38,415 nucleotides of DNA, taken from positions 1-38,415 of the IMG/VR virus record IMGVR_UViG_3300030117_007434; one strand, given 5' to 3'. Of the stretch, positions 16,798 to 25,161 are shown piece by piece. The notes under the pieces were generated by a model, which did not search any database, was not told the origin of the DNA, and worked only from the letters and a program-made list of their open reading frames with translations. The position numbers were made by a program, and so were the translations under genes. How positions within the stretch are numbered: position 1 is the stretch's first letter; the number at the start of each line of letters is the position of its first letter. Origin of the DNA: a virus.

Positions 16798-17631
16798 TTA
16801 ACAACCTCTCAATTTCTTTCTGATTGGAAGCTCGCCCTCGGTTACTCTTTTTCTTCCGTCACCATACGCTGACTCTAGTTCACGAACTCCTCTGACAAGT
16901 TTGATTAGACCTTGTGGCTCAACAGAAGCCAGGTGGTCAGACCCCCACATAGTTCTATCTAGTGTGATGTGTCGCTCAAGAATACTAGCACCTAAATAGA
17001 CTGCTGCTACAGTGGTCCCAAGTCTAAACTCATGCCCGCTATATCCAACCTCACATTGGTACTTCTCTTTTAGCACTGGGATGCAAGATAGATTCAAGTC
17101 CTCCAAAGGTGCTGGGTATGTCGAATTACAGTGCAACAAAGAGAAAGGAGTATTTGTTTCATTCATCCATTGAACTGCTTGATCGATCTCTTCTAAGGTG
17201 CTCATCCCAGTTGAGAAAATAATCTTCTTACCTGTTGCAGCCGAAGCTTTCATAAGCTCTTCGTTTGTGATCATAGCCGAAGGGATTTTGATAAAGGGAA
17301 TATCATACCCCATCAAAAAGTTCAAGCTATCTAAATCCCAAGGGGAGGCAGACCAAGCGATATTTTTATCCCGACAATATTGGTCGATAATATCATATTC
17401 TCTTTTTTCAAACTCTACCTTGTATTTGTAATCTAGATAAGTCATCTTACCCCAAGGCGTATCTCGCATCACCGATTTTTGATGCTCGGGAACGCAAACG
17501 TCCGGGTTTCTTTTTTGAAACTTCACAGCATCACACCCTGCTACTGCTGCTACGTCAATAAGTTTTTTTGCTGTTTCTAGACTACCGTTGTGGTTAATGC
17601 CGATCTCGGCGATAATATATGTTGGCTTCAT
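16798..17631 (-). CDS. NeuB-family nonulosonate synthase lacking the SAF domain
   Basis: A 277-residue NeuB-type TIM-barrel protein: YIIAEIGINHNG at the start (with the usual Glu), DAVKFQKRNPD, the FIKIPSAM block, LLHCNSTYP, a metal His in GYSGHEF and the LERHITLD Glu/His pair. It ends soon after the barrel, so the C-terminal SAF domain present in the gene at 12934 and in typical synthases (about 340-350 residues) is absent. The ATG has GAGG five bases upstream. It may act alone, with another partner, or form a mixed dimer in which the other NeuB supplies the SAF cap; the last is a guess. All main metal-binding motifs are kept, so it does not look degraded. Confidence 0.87.
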   Translation of the reverse strand: MKPTYIIAEIGINHNGSLETAKKLIDVAAVAGCDAVKFQKRNPDVCVPEHQKSVMRDTPWGKMTYLDYKYKVEFEKREYDIIDQYCRDKNIAWSASPWDLDSLNFLMGYDIPFIKIPSAMITNEELMKASAATGKKIIFSTGMSTLEEIDQAVQWMNETNTPFSLLHCNSTYPAPLEDLNLSCIPVLKEKYQCEVGYSGHEFRLGTTVAAVYLGASILERHITLDRTMWGSDHLASVEPQGLIKLVRGVRELESAYGDGRKRVTEGELPIRKKLRGC

Positions 17632-17640
17632 ACTTTCCTC

Positions 17641-19719
17641 TTATGCTAAGATTTTTCTAGGGATATCATTGTGTACATGAGATCCTTCACTACCAATATA
17701 CAGGTTAACTCCTTTTTCTTTAAGCCATTTATATGCGTCTCTACTGGCTTCAATGTTTTTTACAATCTCATCCTTCTTCATTGGGTCTGGCTTCCTAAGA
17801 ACCTTGTCGCTGTCCTCATAGAAATGATGTGATGTTGTGGTGCCAGGATTTTCCATATCCCACCCGATCGTATAAATATTTTGCACACCTAGGTGCAGAG
17901 CAGTGTGCAGGACAGTTTCATACATCATGCCCGGTCCCCAGGGTCTGTAGATTGTCTTATCCAAAGTATAGTCATCAAAGTTTCTAGAGTTACACAATGC
18001 GTTCATATAATTCTTGTCGTCTGGGATAAAGAAAAAGATGTCAAATTCTTGTTTTACAGTCCACAGACCACGAGATGTTGCAGCGATATTCTCTGCCGAT
18101 GAGCCGATTACCAGAGGTCTACTCTTCGTATACTCATAGGCTTGCACATTGTTAGAGTTGAACATATGAATGTCAACTACTTCTGGAGCATAGTTATATG
18201 CCTGTTTTAATGCAATGACTAATTTATCTTTTAGTTTTTCTCTTAGAAACTCTGGGGTGTAATTTTTCAAAGATGGACCACACCCCAGAATATAACAATC
18301 CTCACCAGCAAACTGTCCAGTTAGTTTTCCAACTTTACTAGCGATAATATCTTTTGTTGCAACCTCAGCGGGAGCTATAGATGATAGGTTCCATTTTAAA
18401 GATGCAATCTTCTCTTTAAACACAGACTCTGACTTGTTGGGGAACATGTCTTGAGCCACTGGCTGTAACTCCTTACACTCTTCCAGCAAGATGCTATAAA
18501 AATCTTTTCCAACTTTTTCTTCGCTAAAACCACAACTATTAAGCCAGTCCTGTGCTTCTTGTCCGAATTGAGATAGCTTGCCTTTTTTCCATAGATTATA
18601 TGCTTTTCTAAGTTGAAGCCTAGCACTATTAACAGAGGGCTCAAACCAGTCCAAATCAGAGTGAAGTTCTGGTGATGAATGGCAAGGTTCCCAAAAACCA
18701 TCAACGTAAAACGAGCTTTCCTCATTTGTAAAGTCAAGATACGCACTGGCTTTAGGCACCATCACTGGTTTCTTCTTATCGATAGCCTCCGCAACAGTCA
18801 ACCCAAAGCCCTCTCCCCTTGTCATTAACGCAAAAAGATCAGCCTGGTCGTATAGCCAAGAAATATTTTCGCTTGGTAAAAGGTCACAGATCAATGCTAT
18901 TTTTGCTTTTGACTCTTTAGTCTCTGGTAAAAATACCTTGCTTTTAATTTGAGAAATCTGAGACCCAATGTGTTGAGCTTGCTTTTCAAGGGGGATTTGC
19001 TCTAGGAAATCATGCATTACGTTCAGATAAGTTTTGATAACTAAAACAGTATCCTCTTGTTTTCCAAACTCCATATTATAGGCTTCTACCAATTTGTCAA
19101 AACCTTTTCTTGGAATCCACTGTGACATCGAAAATACCACGAACTTATCTTTTAGTACTTGTTCAATATTTTTAATTGGGGTAGGTTTTACATTTTTAAA
19201 ATCAACAACGTGTGGCAATTTGTATGTTTTAATTTGTGACGCTTCCTCTAGCGACCACTTGTTAAAATTACAAGGCATTATCACTGCATCTGTTTTAAGC
19301 ATGTCATACATTTTCAACCACGCCTCTGGTGGTTGCTTTGTTTCCCAAACAGTCAAATTGATATTTTTTGATGCCCCTTTAAGAACCTTTGTAAAGGTTT
19401 TCCAACAATGATCCGCTGGATAAAGACCAGACAGGGTGTACATTGGAGCCGGTAAATGCCAGACCACAACATATGGTTCAGAGCAATATTTCTCTATGTC
19501 AAGTTCTGATTCAAACTCATATTTTGAAATAATAGATTCCTCGTTGTGAGCTAGTCTTTTTACAGATGTATTCTCTGCATTAATATTGTAAACTTTTAAA
19601 TCAAAACTGTCCGGGTTGTTTTGGAGATAATTTTCCATTGCCCTCAAATAACCTCTGGCAGCAACAGCGTAACCACAAGCATCCCTAAATTGAGAGACAT
19701 ATACCACCCTAGGTTTCAT
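17641..19719 (-). CDS. Fusion of GT4 glycosyltransferase and DUF115-like Rossmann domain
   Basis: A 692-residue two-domain protein. Residues 1 to about 420 form a GT-B glycosyltransferase of the GT4 kind: VYVSQFRDACGYAVAARGY, then VFSMSQWIPRKGFDKLVEAY and the donor-site motif GEGFGLTVAEA near residue 300. After a linker, residues from about 465 onward carry EDCYILGCGPSLKNY and, later, NIYTIGWDMENPG, resembling the DUF115-like paralogues in this island but diverged. The ATG at 19717-19719 forms an ATGA overlap with the upstream GT4 gene; a TTG three bases earlier is possible. The fusion suggests one protein adding two sugars in succession, or linking sugar transfer to a scaffold; both are inference. 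Confidence 0.8.
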   Translation of the reverse strand: MKPRVVYVSQFRDACGYAVAARGYLRAMENYLQNNPDSFDLKVYNINAENTSVKRLAHNEESIISKYEFESELDIEKYCSEPYVVVWHLPAPMYTLSGLYPADHCWKTFTKVLKGASKNINLTVWETKQPPEAWLKMYDMLKTDAVIMPCNFNKWSLEEASQIKTYKLPHVVDFKNVKPTPIKNIEQVLKDKFVVFSMSQWIPRKGFDKLVEAYNMEFGKQEDTVLVIKTYLNVMHDFLEQIPLEKQAQHIGSQISQIKSKVFLPETKESKAKIALICDLLPSENISWLYDQADLFALMTRGEGFGLTVAEAIDKKKPVMVPKASAYLDFTNEESSFYVDGFWEPCHSSPELHSDLDWFEPSVNSARLQLRKAYNLWKKGKLSQFGQEAQDWLNSCGFSEEKVGKDFYSILLEECKELQPVAQDMFPNKSESVFKEKIASLKWNLSSIAPAEVATKDIIASKVGKLTGQFAGEDCYILGCGPSLKNYTPEFLREKLKDKLVIALKQAYNYAPEVVDIHMFNSNNVQAYEYTKSRPLVIGSSAENIAATSRGLWTVKQEFDIFFFIPDDKNYMNALCNSRNFDDYTLDKTIYRPWGPGMMYETVLHTALHLGVQNIYTIGWDMENPGTTTSHHFYEDSDKVLRKPDPMKKDEIVKNIEASRDAYKWLKEKGVNLYIGSEGSHVHNDIPRKILA

Positions 19720-20990
19720 CAAAGCACCATAACCTTATCGGTATCTACAGTATCTTGGGTTTGTTCACCTGTTGTCGAGAATTTCTCTACAGCAGCAACC
19801 ATGTCGGAATACTTATCTTCCATCTTAAAAGCATCCTTAATATGAGACTGTAGCTGTGTTGCCAGTTTCTCTTTGGCGGGGTAAGCCTCATAAACACTTC
19901 GCATTGCTTTTTGAAATTTATCTTTCTTAGGGAAGCACCAGTTTGAATCCGAACTAATAACCCCATCCCAGTGAGCCTCCTTGGGCACTGGCTTAATGTC
20001 AAATGCAACCTTCTCAAACAAAGGTTTGATAGTGGTCTTTTTACTCTTTGCATTTACGACTGGCGCATACAAGAAATCAACGTGACCTGACCAAGCAGGT
20101 GCAACGACCGGGAGACCTGAGTAGGCTGCCTCAAAGATTGGCAAACCAAAACCCTCGCCGTGAGTTGCGGTTACATATGCCTTAACCTTTGGATCGGTAT
20201 AAAGTGCGTGAACTTCATCATCAGACATATTGCCGTGGATCATATGCACCTTACACTTTCTGTCTTCCCCGAAAGGTTTTAAAACAGACTCAATCGAGTT
20301 TCTGAGTTTTACTCTGTCAATCTGAGAGTTGTTGGCAATATTTGCTTTTACAACAAACCCAACTTCATCATTGTGAAATTCTTCTGCAAACCATTTAATC
20401 ATCGGGGCTAGATTTTTTCTTGGACCCATCTGTGCTACTGTCAAGAAATTAAAGTCATATTTTAACTTTAAATCAATGTTCGCAGGATTAACATTTTTTA
20501 CACCATAATGGACGACTTCTACAGGCGTATTGCAAACCAACTTTTGAACAGCTTGACCAGTTTCATCTTGAAGTGTGTAGGCACTCCCAACAAAACCTGA
20601 TCTGGCATGGTTCGAGGTTACAATCACACCATCCATCTCATTAGCTTTTTGTAACCAAATCGGCGCAACACGATCTGTTTCAATGCCGGCACAAACACCA
20701 ATGTTAACTTTCCCCACTTGTTTCCACTCATTAGGGATGGTTACCTGCATACACACATCGTACTTATAATCAGGTTGGTTTTGTTGCATTACTGCAAACT
20801 TCTGAATCAGGGAGTCAATATACTTCCTATAATCTGTGTCTTCAAAGATCCAGTTAGTATGTCCCCAATTTAGTGGCTCAACATATACATCATACTCCGG
20901 GTTTGAGGTTAGAGCATTTAGAACAAATCTAGCGTGCTCCCCATAACCACTACGAGTTAACACAGGTGCTCTTAATAAAATCTTTTTCAT
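19719..20990 (-). CDS. GT4-like glycosyltransferase
   Basis: A 423-residue GT-B-fold protein with the N-terminal RAPVLTRSGYGEHARFV segment, an interdomain FLTVAQMGPRKNL block, and the E-x7-E type donor-site motif HGEGFGLPIFEAAYSGLPVV (about residues 275-294). It has no signal peptide or membrane span, so it acts in the cytoplasm on a nucleotide-activated sugar. It overlaps both neighbouring GT genes by four bases or fewer. The DFNFLTVAQ-GPRKN wording is typical of phage-type GT4 proteins. The last 20 residues are Thr/Asp-rich and probably flexible. The acceptor is unknown. Confidence 0.85.
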   Translation of the reverse strand: MKKILLRAPVLTRSGYGEHARFVLNALTSNPEYDVYVEPLNWGHTNWIFEDTDYRKYIDSLIQKFAVMQQNQPDYKYDVCMQVTIPNEWKQVGKVNIGVCAGIETDRVAPIWLQKANEMDGVIVTSNHARSGFVGSAYTLQDETGQAVQKLVCNTPVEVVHYGVKNVNPANIDLKLKYDFNFLTVAQMGPRKNLAPMIKWFAEEFHNDEVGFVVKANIANNSQIDRVKLRNSIESVLKPFGEDRKCKVHMIHGNMSDDEVHALYTDPKVKAYVTATHGEGFGLPIFEAAYSGLPVVAPAWSGHVDFLYAPVVNAKSKKTTIKPLFEKVAFDIKPVPKEAHWDGVISSDSNWCFPKKDKFQKAMRSVYEAYPAKEKLATQLQSHIKDAFKMEDKYSDMVAAVEKFSTTGEQTQDTVDTDKVMVL

Positions 20991-22258
20991 AGTTCAATGC
21001 TCTCCCAAGAGTTGTAACCTTTTCTGTTTTCCCAAGATCCACACTCTTCGTGAATCTCTGTCATAACATCAACCCAGGTTTTCCTAAAGTTGTCAAAGTT
21101 ATAATTTTTCATAACGTGTTCACGACCTTTTTTACCAAGCTTTGCCCGGTCTTTTGGGTCCATCTCATACATTTTTACCAAGGCATCTACAAAGTCGTCT
21201 TCATTGATTCGGTCCTCGTAGATATAAGGAACAGTCAACGAACCAATAACAGCTTTAGAGCTAGGTTCGATTCCGATACCAAACCAATCTTTTCCGTCTG
21301 TAACTTGCTCTTGTAACCCACCTGTCATATTAACAATAATAGGGGTTTCGCAAGACAAAGACTCAAGAGTAGCCAATCCAAAACCCTCAGCATCTGCAAT
21401 ATTCAGTGTGCAATCTGCCATATTGTAAAAAGCAGCAAGATCTGATGGGCTCACTTTCTTTTCGTTAAATTGGACTTGACCTTTATTTAACCCAAGTTGA
21501 TCACATAGAAACTGCAATGGTTGCCCATGGTGATCATTAATATCAGTGTGCATCAACAGCGTGGCATTTTCGTGCCCCACTCGGTCTAGAAAGTTCTTCC
21601 ACCAAAACAACAAGGTTCCACTTTGCTTTCTTCTAGCATTACGGTTATTCCAGAAACAGACAAATTTATCTTTCATACCGTTCTGTTCTCTGATGTTTTT
21701 TATGTTTGCAAGAAGTTCTGCGTCTTTAAACTTAGTAAATACACTAGAGTCAACGGCGTGTGGGATATACTTTTCTTTAACATTAGATGTGACACCTTGC
21801 ACGATTTTACTCGTCACCTTTGAGATACTAGCGATATAATCATTTGACTCATAGAATGGTTTGTTAAACTTTGGTAGTGGGAAATTATCCCAGACATGAT
21901 AATAAATCATTGGGACAAGGGGGCGAACCTCATCCTCCATTTTCCAAAGCCATTCATAAAAACGAGGATCTGTCATAAAATACAGAATATCAGGTCTTTC
22001 CTGTCGGATTACTGATCTAACAATTTCAGCATCGCCGTAATCCTTTACTGGCAGGATTCGCCATTTATCTTTATATTCTTCAGTTCTTTGCTCACGGTAA
22101 TCAGCGTGCTGGATCGCACCAGCCAAACTAATTACCTCAAAGTTACCAGTATCTAACAAAGCCCGAATAACATACTGGGTTTGGGTTCCAACCCCCGAGG
22201 GCAATAGTGGATGATCACTAATTGTTAGAACCTTGATTCTCTTTTTTTCTTCTGTCAA
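20987..22258 (-). CDS. GT4-like glycosyltransferase, first gene of the sugar island
   Basis: A 423-residue GT-B protein with VLTISDHPLLPSGVGTQTQYV near the N-terminus, FVCFWNNRNARRKQSG at the interdomain region and DAEGFGLATLESLSCETP near residue 288 as the donor-site motif. The start is TTG, clearly chosen by a near-perfect Shine-Dalgarno (AGGAGG at 22267-22272, eight bases upstream). It is the first glycan gene after the nuclease gene in transcription order and overlaps the next GT by four bases. It probably transfers a hexose or similar sugar in the cytoplasm; the substrate is not readable from sequence. Confidence 0.85.
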   Translation of the reverse strand: MTEEKKRIKVLTISDHPLLPSGVGTQTQYVIRALLDTGNFEVISLAGAIQHADYREQRTEEYKDKWRILPVKDYGDAEIVRSVIRQERPDILYFMTDPRFYEWLWKMEDEVRPLVPMIYYHVWDNFPLPKFNKPFYESNDYIASISKVTSKIVQGVTSNVKEKYIPHAVDSSVFTKFKDAELLANIKNIREQNGMKDKFVCFWNNRNARRKQSGTLLFWWKNFLDRVGHENATLLMHTDINDHHGQPLQFLCDQLGLNKGQVQFNEKKVSPSDLAAFYNMADCTLNIADAEGFGLATLESLSCETPIIVNMTGGLQEQVTDGKDWFGIGIEPSSKAVIGSLTVPYIYEDRINEDDFVDALVKMYEMDPKDRAKLGKKGREHVMKNYNFDNFRKTWVDVMTEIHEECGSWENRKGYNSWESIEL

Positions 22259-22270
22259 AATTTTATCCTC

Positions 22271-23095
22271 CTAAGAACAATACTCCGTTTGATAGAATTC
22301 GCAAGTACCAAAACGGTCCTTGCAGCTTCTGCAATTTAGTTTGTTCTTTGTATATCTCTTGTTAGTGATGTTATACACCGCTGTGTTAAGGGTGTTAAGT
22401 GCATTTTCAATTCTTTTTGGTCCAGTTGTAACTCTGATAAACTCAACCTTGTTTCCAACCTTTGCGGTTCTTTTAAGAAGAGCAAAATGAGCTTCGACAT
22501 CTTTTGGATCTAAGCCATGTTTTTTAGCATAGAAATATTTGTAAAAAACTAACTGATATGCTAATGTACTATCAGATTTCTTTCTGCTGTTCCATCCCCA
22601 AGAGGTTGTCTTCCAGTCAATCAGGTGAATCTTTTCATCACTGGTTGCAATAACTAAGTCAATAAACCCTTTGAACTTAAAGTCATATTCATCTAGTGGA
22701 ACCATCAGTAGCTCTTCTGCTGTCAGAACCCACCAGTCTTTGCCAATCTCACCAAATTTATGCAGAAGTGCATCATACATTTCTTCAATGATTTCATAAC
22801 CTTGTTCTCTCCATTTGCCAAGATTATGATTAGAAGCAGCGTCTTCCTTTGCTTCTTCAGGCAGCTTTTTTAACTCTTGAACAAGCTTTGTTCTAAACAG
22901 TTCTTTTTGTGCTTCTAGGCTGGAATATCTTTTTGGCTTAGTAAGCCTATATTCACAGACCTCGTGAAGAGCAGTCCCAAAAGCAGTATAAATATTACCC
23001 TCGAATCCACCGATCTTATCGATGTAAGTCAGCTTGTGATAATGAGGACAAATGTTCCAAGTCTTCCATTCTGAATATGAAATATGCTTTTTCAA
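22271..23095 (-). CDS. Cas4/RecB-like PD-(D/E)XK nuclease with Fe-S cysteines
   Basis: A 274-residue protein. The nuclease core has FGTALHEVCEY (His near 45), FKGFIDLVIA (Asp near 143) and HLIDWKTT (Asp-x-Lys near 157-159), the H/D/(D)xK order of RecB-type nucleases. Cys16 near the N-terminus and Cys255, Cys258 and Cys265 (with Cys273) at the C-terminus match the split arrangement that holds a 4Fe-4S cluster in Cas4 and AddB. The start is TTG with AAGG four bases upstream. Phage proteins of this family are usually assigned to recombination or end processing. No CRISPR array or Cas1/Cas2 lies in the window, so a Cas4 role in spacer capture is not supported. Confidence 0.85.
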   Translation of the reverse strand: MKKHISYSEWKTWNICPHYHKLTYIDKIGGFEGNIYTAFGTALHEVCEYRLTKPKRYSSLEAQKELFRTKLVQELKKLPEEAKEDAASNHNLGKWREQGYEIIEEMYDALLHKFGEIGKDWWVLTAEELLMVPLDEYDFKFKGFIDLVIATSDEKIHLIDWKTTSWGWNSRKKSDSTLAYQLVFYKYFYAKKHGLDPKDVEAHFALLKRTAKVGNKVEFIRVTTGPKRIENALNTLNTAVYNITNKRYTKNKLNCRSCKDRFGTCEFYQTEYCS

Positions 23096-23114
23096 GTAAC
23101 CTTCTTTCTGTTGT

Positions 23115-23798
23115 TTAATTAGAGTACTTTGAATGTAGTTCGTCTATTTTTTCGTATACTACCGGACAACGATCATAAAGTCTTTCTCTGTTGCCCAAAT
23201 AGTACTCCTGAAAAGCGCAAGCAAAATATTCTCTCAAAGAGGTAGCTCCATAGGGGCGCACAAAATCGTATTGCATCAAATAGGTTATGGTTTTGTACCC
23301 TACTCTTTTGTGTAAAAAATCATCAAATGCTTTATCATACTTCAGTTTGTCAAAGTCATAATCTTTGACATCATAACCTTCAGTAGCTAACTCGTACTTT
23401 AACTCTCTTCTTTTCTTGCGAAATTCATTAATGATCTTCTGATCTTCGTAAAGTTCTGATAATGCCACAACCTCTAAATGGTGCGCTGTCTCATGGATAA
23501 TGTCGTCGATCATATCCTCCTCATTGTCTTGATCAGGGGATACATATAACGTCCCATCCTGATACATAGCGTTGAACTCCTTGTTAGCAAACTTAGGATG
23601 ATCATCCACCTGTATCTTAGTTATACCACGATAGTAGTTCCTTGGCAAGAGCCCACTTATCATATGTAAAACTTTTGCAAGCGATACATCATCGGGTAGT
23701 GGCTTTACTATTTGAACCTCAACATTGCCAAAAGCGATCACTTCTTCTCGCTCTATATTGCTGGTTTCTAAAATGTATTTACGCACACCATCAGTCAT
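23115..23798 (-). CDS. Zincin-like metallopeptidase-related protein
   Basis: A 227-residue protein with an HExxHH motif (IIHETAHHLEV, H102, E103, H106, H107) after an NGTLYVSPDQ-like strand, and a downstream helix (REYFACAFQEYYLG, about residue 195) whose Glu could be the third zinc ligand. This is the layout of gluzincin-type metallopeptidases. No signal peptide is seen, so it should act inside the cell. The ATG has GGAG five bases upstream and overlaps the PhoH stop by four bases. The target is unknown: prohead or virion protein maturation and attack on host proteins are both possible. The fold call rests on the motif and helix positions. Confidence 0.7.
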   Translation of the reverse strand: MTDGVRKYILETSNIEREEVIAFGNVEVQIVKPLPDDVSLAKVLHMISGLLPRNYYRGITKIQVDDHPKFANKEFNAMYQDGTLYVSPDQDNEEDMIDDIIHETAHHLEVVALSELYEDQKIINEFRKKRRELKYELATEGYDVKDYDFDKLKYDKAFDDFLHKRVGYKTITYLMQYDFVRPYGATSLREYFACAFQEYYLGNRERLYDRCPVVYEKIDELHSKYSN

Positions 23799-25087
23799 AA
23801 TATCTCCGCAGCCAAGGATGCTAGTTTAGATCTCTCACCTTTAGTTAGTGTCACATGTCCGGCAATCTCATAATCTTTAAATTTTTCTACTGCGTGAGTT
23901 AGTCCATTGGATTCTGCGTCAACATACGAATTATCGATTTGTTGAATATCGCCTGTTAGAATCAATTTAGTACCGTGCCCCACTCTTGTTATTATAGTCT
24001 TTAATTCGTGGGCTGTTAAGTTCTGTGCTTCGTCCACGATCATAAAAGCGTTTGAAATCGAACGACCACGGATAAATGTCATAGCCTCTATTTCTATTTC
24101 GCCTTGATCCATATGCATGTCCAAAGCCATTTTATCACCAAATAGAAATTCTAAATTGTCTCTAAGCGGAGCAATCCACGGCATCATCTTCTCTTCTAAC
24201 GAACCCGGCAGGAAACCAATATCCCTACCCATTGGCTGTACTGGTCTTGTTATAATTAACTTATCATAGTTTGAACTATTGATAACTTGCTCTAATCCAC
24301 AAGCAGCAGCCAGTAATGTTTTCCCAGTGCCAGCTTTGCCAGTGAGGGATACTATTTGAACTGAATCATCAAAAAGCAAATCCATCGCAAACTGCTGCTC
24401 TTTGTTTTTTGCCATCAGCCCCCATATTTTTTCTTGTTTATATATTTTCTTAAGAGGCTTATCATCTGCCACAAATCTACACAAAGCAGAGTTCTTACTG
24501 TTTGTTGTGGATTTAAGAATCAGAAACTGATTGGGATACTGTTTTTTACTTTGTTCTGGTAAGTAAATCTCGTCACCATCATAAAATGCTTGTAGTACAT
24601 CCTCTGGCACTTCTATCACATCAATCCCATCAAACAATTTATCTACTGACTTGACAGCTTTGTTAGGTTGGTAATCCTCACACTTAAGCCCAAAAGAATC
24701 ACACTTGACTCTCATGTTTAAATCACGAGACACAACAATTACGTCGTTACCCTCCCTCATTAATTTTATGGCGCAGGCTAAGATTTTATTATCTGTTTCT
24801 GTTTCCTTAAGCCCAGGTGGCAAGTATTCACTACTATAATGGGTGACAAATATCTTACCTTTACCTCGCCCAAGTCCGACCCCTTTGAGGAGCGAGCCTT
24901 TAGTTCTGAGTTTGTCTAACACCCTGTTTGTTGATCTTGCATTTAGACCAGCAGTGTCCTGCCTGTGTTTATGTTTATCGATCTCATCCAATACCATTGA
25001 CGGTATAGCAATTGATGCCTTTCCGTAATTGTAAATTGAAGAAACTTCAGTTAAGTAAACATTTGTATCTAGTAAATATACTTTCAT
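23795..25087 (-). CDS. PIN-PhoH fusion (PhoH2/YlaK type)
   Basis: A 430-residue protein that likely couples an RNase to an ATP-driven RNA helicase. Residues 1-140 are a PIN domain (YLLDTNVYL at the start, MVLDEIDKHK, the ETETDNKILA acidic block and VVSRDLNMR). A PhoH ATPase follows, with Walker A TGKAGTGKT near residue 250 and Walker B FMIVDEAQN near 347. This two-domain layout is that of PhoH2/YlaK proteins. The ATG at 25085-25087 is used because the family starts M-x-x-YLLDTN and AAGGG lies just upstream; a longer reading to 25111 has no Shine-Dalgarno. It follows the tmRNA terminator, so it probably has its own promoter. PhoH genes are frequent in marine phages; their role there is unsettled. 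Confidence 0.88.
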   Translation of the reverse strand: MKVYLLDTNVYLTEVSSIYNYGKASIAIPSMVLDEIDKHKHRQDTAGLNARSTNRVLDKLRTKGSLLKGVGLGRGKGKIFVTHYSSEYLPPGLKETETDNKILACAIKLMREGNDVIVVSRDLNMRVKCDSFGLKCEDYQPNKAVKSVDKLFDGIDVIEVPEDVLQAFYDGDEIYLPEQSKKQYPNQFLILKSTTNSKNSALCRFVADDKPLKKIYKQEKIWGLMAKNKEQQFAMDLLFDDSVQIVSLTGKAGTGKTLLAAACGLEQVINSSNYDKLIITRPVQPMGRDIGFLPGSLEEKMMPWIAPLRDNLEFLFGDKMALDMHMDQGEIEIEAMTFIRGRSISNAFMIVDEAQNLTAHELKTIITRVGHGTKLILTGDIQQIDNSYVDAESNGLTHAVEKFKDYEIAGHVTLTKGERSKLASLAAEIL

Positions 25088-25116
25088 ATTTTCCCTTGTC
25101 TTAGGGGTCATGATAA

Positions 25117-25128
25117 GTAGTTTACTAC
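25117..25128. promoter_or_regulatory. Palindrome in the PhoH leader
   Basis: The 12 bases GTAGTTTACTAC form 5-base arms around TT. They lie between the tmRNA terminator and the PhoH start, where a promoter or operator for PhoH would be expected. On the minus strand they contain TAGTAAAC, which also occurs upstream of the tmRNA. A regulatory role is inferred from position and palindromy only. Confidence 0.35.
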
Positions 25129-25156
25129 AAAAAATAAAGCCGCCCGAAGGCGGCTT
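25127..25156 (-). terminator. Rho-independent terminator after tmRNA
   Basis: On the minus strand AAGCCGCC and GGCGGCTT pair as an 8-base GC-rich stem around a TTCG tetraloop. It is followed by TTTATTTTTT, a good U-tract. It begins six bases after the tmRNA CCA end and should stop the tmRNA transcript. Confidence 0.92.
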
Positions 25157-25161
25157 ATTAT

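Noticed and set aside
22271-23095. A CRISPR Cas4 gene
   Set aside because: The Fe-S/PD-(D/E)XK layout matches, but no array, Cas1 or Cas2 is in the window; phage recombination nucleases share this layout.
25088-25111. Eight-residue N-terminal extension of PIN-PhoH
   Set aside because: The upstream ATG lacks a Shine-Dalgarno, and PIN domains of this family start at M-K-V-Y-LLDTN.
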